From: Prevotellaceae bacterium
GTDB lineage: Bacteria > Bacteroidota > Bacteroidia > Bacteroidales > UBA932
NCBI GenBank assembly: GCA_031266015.1
Contig: JAISBU010000008.1
Location: forward strand, 1-64,000
Length of the DNA: 64,000 nt
Direction: 5' to 3'
In this document: in pieces, positions 43,947 through 52,431 of the stretch
How the letters are laid out: each line of letters opens with the position of its first letter
Numbering within the stretch: position 1 is the stretch's first letter
Translations under genes and position numbers: made by a program
The notes under the pieces: model-generated
The model's database searches: none
Seen by the model: the letters and a program-made list of their open reading frames with translations, nothing else
Told to the model about the DNA's origin: nothing

Positions 43947-44994
43947 ATGAAGAGTTTGATAATTAATCCGACAATACTAACTTTTATAACAACTTACACT
44001 TGTACTAGCACATGTAGAAGTTGTTGATTTCAATGCAGCCCGAAAAGGAAAGAAAGGCTGTCGGTTGATGATATGAAAAAATATATAGATGCATGTATTG
44101 ATTCATATAGTAGTTTGAAGCTGTTAGTTTTGACAGGAGGAAGAAGTTTTTACCTACGGTAATTCAGTTGAAGAAATTATCCAATACGCATCATTGGCAG
44201 GATTATTGACTCGTATTGTTAGTAATGGTTTTTGGGCAAAAGACTACGACATCGCTCTTCAAAGAATCCAGAAGTTGGTGGAAGTTGGATTAGATGAAAT
44301 TAATTTCAGTACAGGTGATGATCATTTGGAATTTGTGCCGATAGAAAATATAAAGAATGCAACCTTAGCTTCACTGAAGCAAAATTTGACGGTAGCCATT
44401 AATGTTGAGTCTGCTGATGACAGAAATTTTGATTCTAATTACTTTTTTAAAGATACCAATTTCAATGAATATTTAATAAATGGGAAATTGAAGATACTGA
44501 ATGGGATGTGGATACCATTTGCTCAATTGCCAGAGAAAGAAATAGCAAATAATGAAGATAAAATTTTGAATTTTCATAAAGAGCATGTATATTTAAATAA
44601 ATACACTAAATGCAGCAATATTTTTTCTGGTATTACTATAGACCCTAATTATCGGATGCTTGCTTGTTGTGGAATCACATCAAAAAATGTGCATTATTTG
44701 GATTTGGGAGATGTACGCCAACATTCTATAAAGGAATTGTATGATAGACAATTTAATGATTTTTTAAAAATATGGATAGCAACGGAGGGTCCTCATAAAA
44801 TAATGGATTTTATTGCTGTTCATTCACTTGTTGATACGGATTATAAGCGACAACATGTCTGTCAGGTCTGCGAAAAGATTTTCAGCAATACGCAATATCT
44901 GCAAATCTTGAAAGATAATTATCGAAAAATTTATTCAAATATATTAATCAAATATTTTATTAACAAAAGAGAATTAGAAAATGAAATCTCCTAG
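43947..44994 (+). pseudogene. Radical SAM/SPASM-like enzyme, interrupted by UGA and a frameshift
   Basis: From ATG 43947 the protein reads MKSLIINPTILTFITTYTCT and then STCRSC, giving the [4Fe-4S] motif CxxxCxxC at Cys19, Cys23 and Cys26. TGA at 44025-44027 follows, then the frame continues FQCSPKRKERLSVDDMKKYI to SLKLLVLTGG. Here the text GGAGGAAGAAG has one base too many: dropping an A restores GGEEVFTYGNSVEEIIQYAS, which runs without a stop into the intact part from codon TTG 44194 (MAGLLTRIVSNGFWAKDYD, EINFSTGDDHLEFVP). The C-terminal part has SPASM-like cysteines (KCSNIF, ACCGI, CQVC). Such enzymes often modify peptides. It overlaps the next gene by 14 bp. A nonfunctional gene is the simplest reading; sequencing error or recoding are alternatives. 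Confidence 0.75.
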
Positions 44995-45847
44995 CAAAAA
45001 TTTGGTACGGGTCGTTGCAGCAACTACAATAGTAGGAATGTTGGCACCATCCTGCGAAACTCTTGTTTATAAGGATGTTATTGTTTCGGACAGTTTGCCG
45101 GCAAAAGGTGCTTATGCTATTGATTTAGATCTTACAAAAGGAGAATTGGATTATTTACGGTTTTTACAAAAATTAAGTGATGATATTGTTAAATATCCCG
45201 TGATTGCTCGTGAATTTGCTAAAAATCCGCAGTTGTTTTTGGAAAAGTATGGATATAATGAGCCAATTGATATGGATGAAAATATGATGAAACTCGTTTT
45301 AACTTTAGGTGATGATGATATAAATAAAGCGGTTAATGTGGGTGATATTAAAATGGTATTGAAGTTAATGGACGAGAAAAATCTTCTGAGTGATTATACA
45401 AATTCCTATTCTAATGTAAATTTTCCAGAAGAACAAGTTAAAGAAATTATGGGTATTATGGGTATTAATGCTAGTGATATTGAATGTTACTCTTGTGGAC
45501 CGGCTATATGTGTGGCTATTCTTCTTTTAGCAGCAGTAGTGTATGTGGGTGCTGCTACAATAGCAGCAGTTGGAGTTGCAGTAGGTGTAGTTTTTGCTCT
45601 ATCCATAGGAGGAACACCATTTTTAAAAAATCCATACACATTACCTAGTAATACATCTCTTAAAATATGGTCATTAAAAGGAAAACCTGATGCTATGTAT
45701 ATTGCAGCAGATCTCTGTATTGAAGATCAAGTGGATAAAATTATGGATGTGATAAAATCGTACAGTAATAAATCCAATGTAAAAAACTTTGATGAAAAGA
45801 AAATGAGAGAATTTTTGAAGTTAAACATCTTAATGCAAAACAATTAA
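44981..45847 (+). CDS. Leader-like, Cys-containing hydrophobic protein (candidate peptide precursor)
   Basis: A 288-residue protein I do not recognise. Residues 9-25 form a signal-like stretch ending LAPSC, a weak lipobox (Cys25). Residues about 53-130 are acidic-helical, and VIAREFAKNPQLFLEKYGYN is reminiscent of NHLP-type RiPP leader peptides (xFxxDPxxxLxxxG). The segment from 169 to 210 holds Cys169, Cys172 and Cys177 (ECYSCGPAICVAILLLAAVV) and then a long Ala/Val/Gly run, YVGAATIAAVGVAVGVVFAL, that could be a membrane helix or a bacteriocin-like core. A polar helical tail of about 75 residues follows. It overlaps the radical SAM gene and is followed at once by a membrane protein gene (TAATG). 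Confidence 0.55.
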   Translation: MKSPSKNLVRVVAATTIVGMLAPSCETLVYKDVIVSDSLPAKGAYAIDLDLTKGELDYLRFLQKLSDDIVKYPVIAREFAKNPQLFLEKYGYNEPIDMDENMMKLVLTLGDDDINKAVNVGDIKMVLKLMDEKNLLSDYTNSYSNVNFPEEQVKEIMGIMGINASDIECYSCGPAICVAILLLAAVVYVGAATIAAVGVAVGVVFALSIGGTPFLKNPYTLPSNTSLKIWSLKGKPDAMYIAADLCIEDQVDKIMDVIKSYSNKSNVKNFDEKKMREFLKLNILMQNN

Positions 45848-46572
45848 TGGTACTCTTTTTTGTGTTTATTTTCCTGCTTGTGGGAGGACTTCTTTATTGG
45901 AAGGGTTTTTATGTAAGAAAAAATCCGTATTCACAGATTCAAAATTCGCTAAAGCTGTCAAGAATGAATCTTGCCCCCGAAGCGGTAACGTTGTATGCGA
46001 ATAAGATATCCAGAGCACTCCGATTGTTAGGTGTTTTATTTTTTGCCTTAGCATTTGTCCAATATTTGGTTGGCAGTCCCGAATTTACTTTGCTTGCGTT
46101 ATTTATTCCCATAGTTAGCCTTCTCATTTATCTGTTATATTTTCGGAAAATACTGACCGGTAAAGTCCCTATAGTGTCAATTATTTTAGGGATACTGGTA
46201 TTTGTGGTGCTGGTTGTATTTATAGGTTTTTCGTACATCGAAACATCAGTGATTGTTGATAATGATAAGCTCAAAATAGCTGGTTTTTATGGTGAAACAA
46301 TTCCACTGAATCAAATAAGCGAAGTGTTTGTAGCGGATACACTTCCCAGCATTGGTTTACGTACAAATGGCATATCGACGGGAACTATTAGTAAGGGGTA
46401 TTTTTTTTCAAAATCGTTGCGGAAAAATGTAAAGCTGTTGCTTCATTCGAATGCCAAACCCTACATATATCTTGTTTATGCAGATGATAAATATATTATC
46501 ATCAATTTTAGAAAGCAAGAGAAAACTCAGCAAGTTAACAGTCAATTGAAAAGAATAATAGTAAATGAATAA
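45847..46572 (+). CDS. Membrane protein with a PH-like C-terminal domain
   Basis: A 241-residue protein with four hydrophobic segments: residues 2-18 (VLFFVFIFLLVGGLLYW), about 58-74 (GVLFFALAFVQYLVGSP), about 76-97 (TLLALFIPIVSLLIYLLYF) and about 107-130 (SIILGILVFVVLVVFIGFSY). The C-terminal ~100 residues (VIVDNDKLKIAGFYGETIPLNQISEVF... IYLVYADDKYIIINFRKQEKT) look like a bacterial PH (bPH_5/YyaB-like) domain. The layout is that of DUF3784-plus-PH proteins. The start codon shares its A with the stop codon of the previous gene. Possible roles are immunity, export or membrane sensing; none is proven. Confidence 0.65.
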   Translation: MVLFFVFIFLLVGGLLYWKGFYVRKNPYSQIQNSLKLSRMNLAPEAVTLYANKISRALRLLGVLFFALAFVQYLVGSPEFTLLALFIPIVSLLIYLLYFRKILTGKVPIVSIILGILVFVVLVVFIGFSYIETSVIVDNDKLKIAGFYGETIPLNQISEVFVADTLPSIGLRTNGISTGTISKGYFFSKSLRKNVKLLLHSNAKPYIYLVYADDKYIIINFRKQEKTQQVNSQLKRIIVNE

Positions 46573-47116
46573 GTGTATTTTACTACTTTTCCTTTTGTAT
46601 ACAGCAACAATATCTGTTGCTCAAAGCAATAATACACATATTATCAAAGCAAATTCTAAAATTAATGCGCTATTCAAAGGAGAGGGTTTTGTTTTTGAAA
46701 GTTTGGGATATGAGTATATTTTAAATATGAAACATTCTGTCGGATTCCGGATTGGTTGGGATTTCAAAACCTCCAAAATGGAGGTACCCGAAGTTGGGAA
46801 AGCGATAACCCATAGAAATTTATTGCTTGCATTGGAACATTATTACTTTCCTTATAAAAATCAGCGTAATTCAGGAATGTATATATCTCCGGAATTATAC
46901 TATGCTAACGGAATGTTAAGCGTTGATAATGAAAAATCGCATGAATATGGATTGAATTTAAGCCTTGGCTATCGCTGTTGTTTCAATCCGATCGTTTTAG
47001 ACTGTGCGTTGTTTTCTGGGTATGGGTATTCATACCAAGAAAATAATGTGTATGCCTACAGGAGTAAAGAAATTAAATCATTAGAATTCAAAGTTACAAT
47101 CGGATTTATTTTGTGA
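46565..47116 (+). CDS. Secreted, probably outer-membrane beta protein
   Basis: A 183-residue protein with a signal peptide (residues 1-19, MNKCILLLFLLYTATISVAQ). The mature part alternates short hydrophobic and polar residues: FRIGWDFKTSKMEV, LLLALEHYYFPYK, GMYISPELYYANG, YGLNLSLGYRCCF and LEFKVTIGFIL, ending in a hydrophobic residue, as expected for a small outer-membrane beta-barrel (DUF3575-like). It overlaps the upstream gene by 8 bp and the S41 gene by 4 bp. Function unknown. Confidence 0.6.
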   Translation: MNKCILLLFLLYTATISVAQSNNTHIIKANSKINALFKGEGFVFESLGYEYILNMKHSVGFRIGWDFKTSKMEVPEVGKAITHRNLLLALEHYYFPYKNQRNSGMYISPELYYANGMLSVDNEKSHEYGLNLSLGYRCCFNPIVLDCALFSGYGYSYQENNVYAYRSKEIKSLEFKVTIGFIL

Positions 47117-48501
47117 AAATGAAAACAGGATGTTTTATTATAATAGTGACAGTGTTACTGTTCCAAACTTCCTGCTATGAAGACGATGCTATTATAATGA
47201 CAGAAGAAAAACTTAACAAAGAGGTGAATCAATGGATTTATAATACCATGTCGTACTATTACTACTGGGAGAAAGAAATGCCAGATAACATTGAAAATTA
47301 CAATATTTCCCCGATTGATTTTTTTAAATCATTACTTTATATTAAAGATAGATATTCATTCATCATTAATCAGAGTAATAGCCTTGGTATTAACAATTCC
47401 ATAAGCGATGTTGGAAATTACGGTTTTGAATCAAATTTTGGATATATAGACGAAGATAAAACCCGTATTGGCGGATTAGTGTTGTACGTATTTCCAAATT
47501 CCATGGCCGAAAAAGAGGGTGTTAAGAGAGGAGATATTTTCATTTCTATAGATGAGGTTTCGCTAACGATGGATAACATAGAGGATGTATTTCAAAAAGC
47601 GAGGGCGACTTTTACTTTTATCAGATATGATGGATGTGACACCACAATTTTTAATAAAATGCTGCAAAGGGAAACTCACGAAATTGCTCCGATCTATACG
47701 CAAAAGATATTCGATATGAAACATACAAAAATTGGTTACTTTTGTTATAATCAATTCCTTGATGATAACGGTGACGGATCAATGATGTATGTGAATGAAC
47801 TTTTGGAGTGTTTCAGTAATTTCAAAAGAAATGGTATAAACGAGTTGGTAGTTGACTTACGATATAACCTTGGAGGTCTCATTAACCTTTCTGTCTTACT
47901 TGCCAGTTTGATAGTTCCGAACGTTGATTCGACGAAAATAGCATTGCAATTTGAATATAACGAAAAAATTCAGTCATTAATATACAGGGATAAAGATCGG
48001 CGGACTCTAAATTTTTCTCTTTATCCTGATTCTTACGTAGGGTCTAACCTCAATCGTGTTTTTTTTATCGTAGGCTCCATGACTGCCTCAGCCAGTGAGG
48101 CAGTCATTAATGCACTTTTACCGTATATGGACGTAATTCTTGTTGGAGAATCTACTTACGGCAAAAATTTTGCGTCTACGCTATTTACAAAAACTAATAA
48201 TTGGGGAAATACGTATGCCATTATGCCGGTTGTGATGAAAGTGTATAATTCAAGTTATGAATCTAGTTATGGAGAAGGATTTAGTCCTGACTATCAAATA
48301 AATGAATTTATGCATCAACTATATGAATTGGGTGATACAAGAGAGGTGATATTAAACTATATTCTGACTTCAATTTTTATGATTAATCTTGAAAACGAAA
48401 ATGAAACAAGGAGTGCTTTTCGCGCAACTACATTTTCTCCGTTATTGGCTAAATCTATTGATAAGTATCACATCTATGAATTTCGTCAACACGAAAGGTA
48501 A
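47113..48501 (+). CDS. S41-family peptidase lipoprotein with PDZ domain
   Basis: A 462-residue protein from GTG 47113 (ATG at 47119 is an equal alternative). The signal peptide ends LLFQTSC, a good lipobox. A helical N-terminal region (NQWIYNTMSYYYYWEKEMPDN) precedes a PDZ domain (about residues 115-195, GLVLYVFPNSMAEKEGVKRGDIF). The S41 catalytic domain includes GYFCYNQFLDD, ELVVDLRYNLGGL, and the nucleophile Ser328 in TASASEAVI with Lys351 in TYGKN, 23 residues on. S41 peptidases with this layout cut exported proteins or peptides. It is the last gene of the island operon. Confidence 0.85.
   Translation: MKMKTGCFIIIVTVLLFQTSCYEDDAIIMTEEKLNKEVNQWIYNTMSYYYYWEKEMPDNIENYNISPIDFFKSLLYIKDRYSFIINQSNSLGINNSISDVGNYGFESNFGYIDEDKTRIGGLVLYVFPNSMAEKEGVKRGDIFISIDEVSLTMDNIEDVFQKARATFTFIRYDGCDTTIFNKMLQRETHEIAPIYTQKIFDMKHTKIGYFCYNQFLDDNGDGSMMYVNELLECFSNFKRNGINELVVDLRYNLGGLINLSVLLASLIVPNVDSTKIALQFEYNEKIQSLIYRDKDRRTLNFSLYPDSYVGSNLNRVFFIVGSMTASASEAVINALLPYMDVILVGESTYGKNFASTLFTKTNNWGNTYAIMPVVMKVYNSSYESSYGEGFSPDYQINEFMHQLYELGDTREVILNYILTSIFMINLENENETRSAFRATTFSPLLAKSIDKYHIYEFRQHER
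48079..48107 (+). repeat. Perfect inverted repeat inside the S41 catalytic-site codons
   Basis: ATGACTGCCTCA and TGAGGCAGTCAT flank GCCAG; the stem covers the codons of the TASASEA active site. Probably chance or codon-driven. Confidence 0.5.
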
Positions 48502-48624
48502 GTCGATTCTTGAGAATTTATTTCCGCTAGTTTGTATCTGTCTTATCTATTAATGGAGTTCAAGGTTTAAAATTTCTACAGGCAACAATTTAGCAGTTCA
48601 ACAACTCAACATATTTCAGAAGGC

Positions 48625-49707
48625 GTGCTTAAAATAATTGACTGGTATATTATTCGAAAGTTTGTTAGTACTTACCTGTTTGCCATACTGGCGCTCACGG
48701 TAATTATTATTGTGTTTGATACCAGCGAAAAAATTGACGACTTTGTTGCCAAGCAGGTTCCCCTTACAGCTATTATTTTTAACTATTACGGCAACCTTAT
48801 TCCTTACCTGTTGAGCGTTTTCAGCGCGCTGTTTACCTTTATTGCCGTAATATTTTTTACCTCCAATCTGGCATCTCATACCGAGATTGTAGCAATGCTG
48901 TCCAACGGTATCAGCTTCTCTCGTATCATGAGACCGTACATGATTACGGCGGTTGCCATTACCATTTTTAACTGTATTTTGGTCAACTTCGTAATACCAC
49001 CTGCAACGGCGAATCGCTATGAGTTTGAGGAAAAATATATTCGTAATCCGTATCAGAATAGAGAGCGCGATATTCACCGCCAGTGTTCGCCTACACAGTT
49101 TTTGTACATGGAGAGCTTTGGTGTGCGCGAGCAGACGGCTTACCGCTTTTCTTTGGAGAATATAGAGAACGACGAGCTGCAGTCTAAGCTGACCTCGGCA
49201 TATGCTACTTGGGATTCATCCAAAAATGTGTGGTGCGTGTACAACTACACCATACGTACGCTTACAGACAGCGGCGAAGTTATTGCCATGGGGCAGCAGC
49301 TGGACACGTCTGTTTATCTTACGGGAAAAGATTTTTCAATACGCCTTAATCGCTTTGTGGAAACCATGAACTTCTTTGAGCTCAATGAGTACATTGGAGC
49401 GTTGGAGCACCAGGGCGCTGCTGCTATAAATGATGCACTTATAGAGAAGCATAAGCGGTTTGCCTATCCTGTTGCCAGCATTATTCTTACGGTTATTGGC
49501 GTAACCCTCTCATCCCGCAAAATGCGCGGAGGTATGGGTATTCATATCGGGCTGGGTGTGGGGCTGAGCTTCTCATATATACTCTTTCAACGATTTAGTG
49601 AAATGTTTGTGCAGAGCGGTACGCTTACTCCGGGCGTAGCTTTGTGGGTTCCCAATATCCTTTATATTGGCGTAGCCATGTACCTGTACCGTAATACACC
49701 AAAGTAG
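48625..49707 (+). CDS. LptF/LptG-type LPS export permease (YjgP/YjgQ)
   Basis: A 360-residue inner-membrane protein from GTG 48625. It has the family layout: N-terminal helices (IIDWYIIRKFVSTYLFAILALTVIIIVFDTSEKIDDFV), YLLSVFSALFTFIAVIFFTSNLASHTEIVAMLSNGISFSRI, a periplasmic beta-jellyroll region (about residues 130-260) and C-terminal helices (ASIILTVIGVTLSS... GLSFSYILFQRFSEMF). LptF and LptG form the ABC permease that extracts lipopolysaccharide and passes it to LptC. Whether this copy is F or G cannot be settled here. smpB follows 6 bp downstream. Confidence 0.93.
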   Translation: MLKIIDWYIIRKFVSTYLFAILALTVIIIVFDTSEKIDDFVAKQVPLTAIIFNYYGNLIPYLLSVFSALFTFIAVIFFTSNLASHTEIVAMLSNGISFSRIMRPYMITAVAITIFNCILVNFVIPPATANRYEFEEKYIRNPYQNRERDIHRQCSPTQFLYMESFGVREQTAYRFSLENIENDELQSKLTSAYATWDSSKNVWCVYNYTIRTLTDSGEVIAMGQQLDTSVYLTGKDFSIRLNRFVETMNFFELNEYIGALEHQGAAAINDALIEKHKRFAYPVASIILTVIGVTLSSRKMRGGMGIHIGLGVGLSFSYILFQRFSEMFVQSGTLTPGVALWVPNILYIGVAMYLYRNTPK

Positions 49708-49713
49708 AGCCCC

Positions 49714-50166
49714 ATGTTTAAAGCTTCGAATGTTGAAATAAAGAATAGACGCGCCACGTTTGACTACGAGCTGGTAGAAACATTCACGGCGGGAGTGGTG
49801 CTAGCCGGAACGGAAGTTAAGGCTATACGTGAGGGCAAGGTCAGCCTGGCAGACAGCTATTGCTTTTTTGCCAATGGCGAGCTTTGGGTAAAGAACATGC
49901 ACGTTACGGAGTATCGTTTTGGTACGTATACGAATCATTTCCCAAAGCGCGACCGTAAGCTGCTACTGCATAAAAAGGAGCTGCAGAAGCTGCAGCGCAA
50001 GGTTAAGGAGAAGGGCTACACCCTTGTGGCGTATCGTCTTTTCTTTAACGAGAAAAATTTTGTGAAGCTGGAGATAGCGCTTGCGCGAGGCAAAAAATCA
50101 TTCGATAAGCGAGAAAGCATCAAAGAGAAAGATTTGCGGCGGGAGATGGATAGGAGGGAGGACTAG
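49714..50166 (+). CDS. smpB: SsrA-binding protein SmpB
   Basis: A 150-residue SmpB that escorts tmRNA to stalled ribosomes. Motifs are [45 protein letters not shown] (the typical N-terminal barrel), [27 protein letters not shown] and the basic C-terminal [19 protein letters not shown] that folds on the tmRNA. Length is normal (about 150-160). It follows the Lpt permease with 6 bp between. Confidence 0.97.
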   Translation: MFKASNVEIKNRRATFDYELVETFTAGVVLAGTEVKAIREGKVSLADSYCFFANGELWVKNMHVTEYRFGTYTNHFPKRDRKLLLHKKELQKLQRKVKEKGYTLVAYRLFFNEKNFVKLEIALARGKKSFDKRESIKEKDLRREMDRRED

Positions 50167-50192
50167 CGTCATGGGGTTTTGTTGTATTTTCT

Positions 50193-50200
50193 TACCTTTG
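50193..50200 (+). promoter_or_regulatory. -7 promoter box for the DUF4199 gene
   Basis: TACCTTTG is an exact TAnnTTTG match, 31 bp before the ATG. A TTTTG lies only 11-12 bases upstream. Confidence 0.45.
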
Positions 50201-50231
50201 TGAATAGTAATTTTTTAGGAGTGATGTAAAT

Positions 50232-50705
50232 ATGTACTGGAGAAAAGCGGCTGTAAACGGGGCGTATATTGGTGGCGTGGGTGCTTTGTGCGTACTGCTG
50301 GAGCAGCTGCTGGGGGGTAATGTGCTGCTGGCTTTGCTTAGCTACGCTGTGCCGTTTGTCGGCTTCTCTTGGTTCTCTATACGTCTGAGAGACAAGGAAT
50401 TAGGAGGCCGCATTACCTATGGGCAGACCTTCAGGTATGCGTTGATGCTCAGTTTTTTTGGCGCTATTATTGTAGGGGCGGCAACCACCGTTGTCAACGT
50501 TTTGCATCCCGAATATTTAGCCGACGCTACGGATGAAATCCTGAAGATTTTCGAAAAAACTGCCTCGGAAAAGGATGTGCTGGCATTTAAAGATGTGGCA
50601 AGCAGAATGAGCTTTCCCGCTACTTTCTTCATGTATTCCGTTGCCAGCTACACATTCTTTGGAATGATTATTGGGTTGATAACCTCGGCAATGGTAAGAA
50701 GATAG
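50232..50705 (+). CDS. DUF4199 membrane protein
   Basis: A 157-residue protein with four hydrophobic helices: about residues 8-23, 25-44 (VLLALLSYAVPFVGFSWFSI), 65-88 (YALMLSFFGAIIVGAATTVVNVL) and 135-155 (YSVASYTFFGMIIGLITSAMV). GGRITYGQTFRYALMLSFFGAII and FKDVASRMSFPATFFMY are typical of the DUF4199 family of Bacteroidota. Function unknown. The glycosyltransferase gene follows 25 bp downstream, a common pair as I recall. Confidence 0.85.
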   Translation: MYWRKAAVNGAYIGGVGALCVLLEQLLGGNVLLALLSYAVPFVGFSWFSIRLRDKELGGRITYGQTFRYALMLSFFGAIIVGAATTVVNVLHPEYLADATDEILKIFEKTASEKDVLAFKDVASRMSFPATFFMYSVASYTFFGMIIGLITSAMVRR

Positions 50706-50730
50706 GTAATTTCAAAATAAGTAAGGAAAA

Positions 50731-51681
50731 ATGGACGTATCAGTTGTTGTTCCGTTGTACAACGAAGAAGAGTCGTTACCCGAGCTGATGGCTTGGATAA
50801 AGCGAGTGGCAGATGCCAACAAGCTAATCTGTGAAGTTGTGATGGTTGACGATGGCAGCGCCGACGGCTCATGGGAAGTTGTGCAAACGCTATTTGCAGA
50901 GTACGCGGGCATGGTGCGCGGTATTAGGTTGCAGCGCAACTACGGAAAATCTGCCGCTCTTTTTTGCGGATTTGAGGCGGCTCAGGGTAGCGTTGTCATT
51001 ACTATGGATGCCGATTTGCAGGACAGCCCCGATGAGATTCCGGAGCTATATCGCATGATTGTACAAGATGGCTATGATGTTGTGTCCGGTTGGAAAAAGA
51101 AGCGCCACGACCCAATAGGCAAAAGGCTTCCCAGCAAAGTGTATAACGCAACAGCCCGTAGAATTACGGGGATTAAGCTGCATGACTTTAACTGCGGGCT
51201 TAAGGCATACCGTAGAAAAGTGGTAAAAAGCATTGAGGTTTACGGCGATATGCATCGCTACATTCCGGTGCTGGCGAAGCAGGCCGGATTTAAAAAGATC
51301 GGCGAAAAAGTAGTGTGCCATCAGGCGCGTAAGTACGGGGTAAGCAAGTTTGGCTGGCAGCGCTTTATGACCGGATTCCTGGATCTGATGTCGGTTGTTT
51401 TCCTTACCAAGTTTGGCAAAAAGCCAATGCACTTTTTTGGCGTTATGGGTACGCTCATGTTTTTCATTGGGCTTGTTATGGCCATCTACCTGGGTGCGAA
51501 TAAAGTATACTGCCTGGCTAAAGGTATTCCCGCCATTTTGGTAACCAGCAGCCCGTACTTCTACATTGCGCTTACCACCATGGTTATGGGTACGCTGCTG
51601 TTTTTGGCAGGGTACCTGGGCGAGCTCATTGCCCGTAACTCCAGCGATAGGAATCACTACCTGATAGAGGAGGCAATTTAA
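50731..51681 (+). CDS. Polyprenyl-phosphate glycosyltransferase (DPM/GtrB-like)
   Basis: A 316-residue GT2 protein: MDVSVVVPLYNEEESLPELM, VVMVDDGSADGSWEVVQ, LQRNYGKSAALFCGFEAAQGSVVITMDADLQDSPDEIPEL (DxD site), GWKKKRHDP and GLKAYRRKVVKSIEVYGDMHRYIPVLA. Two C-terminal membrane helices follow, about residues 232-255 and 271-295 (YFYIALTTMVMGTLLFLAGYLGELIARN). This is the layout of DPM1-like and GtrB/ArnC-like enzymes that load a sugar on undecaprenyl phosphate. It probably supplies sugar donors for envelope glycans. Confidence 0.93.
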   Translation: MDVSVVVPLYNEEESLPELMAWIKRVADANKLICEVVMVDDGSADGSWEVVQTLFAEYAGMVRGIRLQRNYGKSAALFCGFEAAQGSVVITMDADLQDSPDEIPELYRMIVQDGYDVVSGWKKKRHDPIGKRLPSKVYNATARRITGIKLHDFNCGLKAYRRKVVKSIEVYGDMHRYIPVLAKQAGFKKIGEKVVCHQARKYGVSKFGWQRFMTGFLDLMSVVFLTKFGKKPMHFFGVMGTLMFFIGLVMAIYLGANKVYCLAKGIPAILVTSSPYFYIALTTMVMGTLLFLAGYLGELIARNSSDRNHYLIEEAI

Positions 51682-51716
51682 GATATGCCACAAAATAGCT
51701 TACCTCCCTTTCCCCC

Positions 51717-52245
51717 CTTACCTCCGCCCCGTCATTCCGACCGGAGCGTAGCGGAGTGGAGGAACCTTTCCCCTCACCGCCACCCCGTCATTCCGACCCC
51801 CTCGACTTCGCTCGGGGCAGGCTCCGCGCAGCGGAGTGGAGTGGAGGAACCTCCGCCCTCCGTCATTGTGGCTACCATCGTTCTGCGCTTGCCGACAGGT
51901 TCCTCCACGCGCCCGCTCGTACCTCGCGGGCTTGGTCGGAATGACGGTGATCTTTTTTAATAGTAAGGATGGGGTGTTTTGCGGCGGCGTAGCCGCCGCA
52001 AAACACCCCATTTCCCCCTTACCGCCGCCCGTCATTCCAACCCCTTCGACTTCGCTCAGGGCAGGCTCCGCGTAGTGGAGTGGAGGAACCTCCGCCCCTC
52101 ATCGCCATCCCCGTCATTCCGACCGGAGCGTAGCGAAGCGGAGGAACCTTTCCCCTCACCTCCACCCCCGTCATTCCGACCCCTTCGACTTCGCTCAGGG
52201 CAGGCTCCGCGTAGCGAAGTGGAGGAACCTCCCCCCTCCGCCCCG
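51717..52245. repeat. Array of REP-like palindromic repeats
   Basis: About six imperfect copies of a unit, each beginning CGTCATTCCRACC and ending GGAGGAACC, with a centre related to CTTCGCTCAGGGCAGG or GGAGCGTAGCGGAG. Copies start near 51729, 51788, 52029, 52109 and 52168; one inverted copy occurs at 51895-51948 (GGTTCCTCCACG... GGTCGGAATGACGG). The same text occurs at 26818-26865 and 27106-27150. Open frames here are repeat artefacts. Confidence 0.85.
51970..52010. repeat. Perfect 19-bp stem hairpin within the array
   Basis: TGGGGTGTTTTGCGGCGGC pairs with its exact reverse complement around a GTA loop. Related GC-rich palindromes (GGCGCAGCCGCCGC) occur in the 26.8-27.2 kb repeats. Confidence 0.85.
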
Positions 52246-52276
52246 ATAAATCATAAATCAGGCAGCAAATCCCCCT

Positions 52277-52288
52277 GTGTGCGCACAC
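52277..52288. promoter_or_regulatory. Short palindrome GTGTGCGCACAC
   Basis: A perfect 12-nt palindrome sharing its core with 52432-52449, 150 bp away, flanking an AT-rich stretch. Possible paired operator. Confidence 0.35.
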
Positions 52289-52412
52289 GAATTGTTAAAC
52301 TTTATTAAACACAATGTTAAAGTTGAATTTGTATATCCCTGTAAATCAAAGTATTAACTCATTTAACACGGCTTATGATAAAATAGGTTGAATAATGTAT
52401 GATTAAATGTTT

Positions 52413-52420
52413 TACATTTG
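52413..52420 (+). promoter_or_regulatory. -7 promoter box before the PUL-like region
   Basis: TACATTTG is an exact TAnnTTTG match, with TTG at 52388-52390, 22 bases upstream. An 18-nt palindrome starts 12 bases downstream, where an operator would sit. Confidence 0.4.
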
Positions 52421-52431
52421 CCCAGTGAATG

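Noticed and set aside
51717-52245. CRISPR array
   Set aside because: Units are variable, in mixed orientation and palindromic, spacing is irregular and no cas gene is present.
51685-52308. Open frames over the palindromic array
   Set aside because: Their peptides repeat the palindrome text (HSDRS, EEPP) on both strands; they are repeat artefacts.
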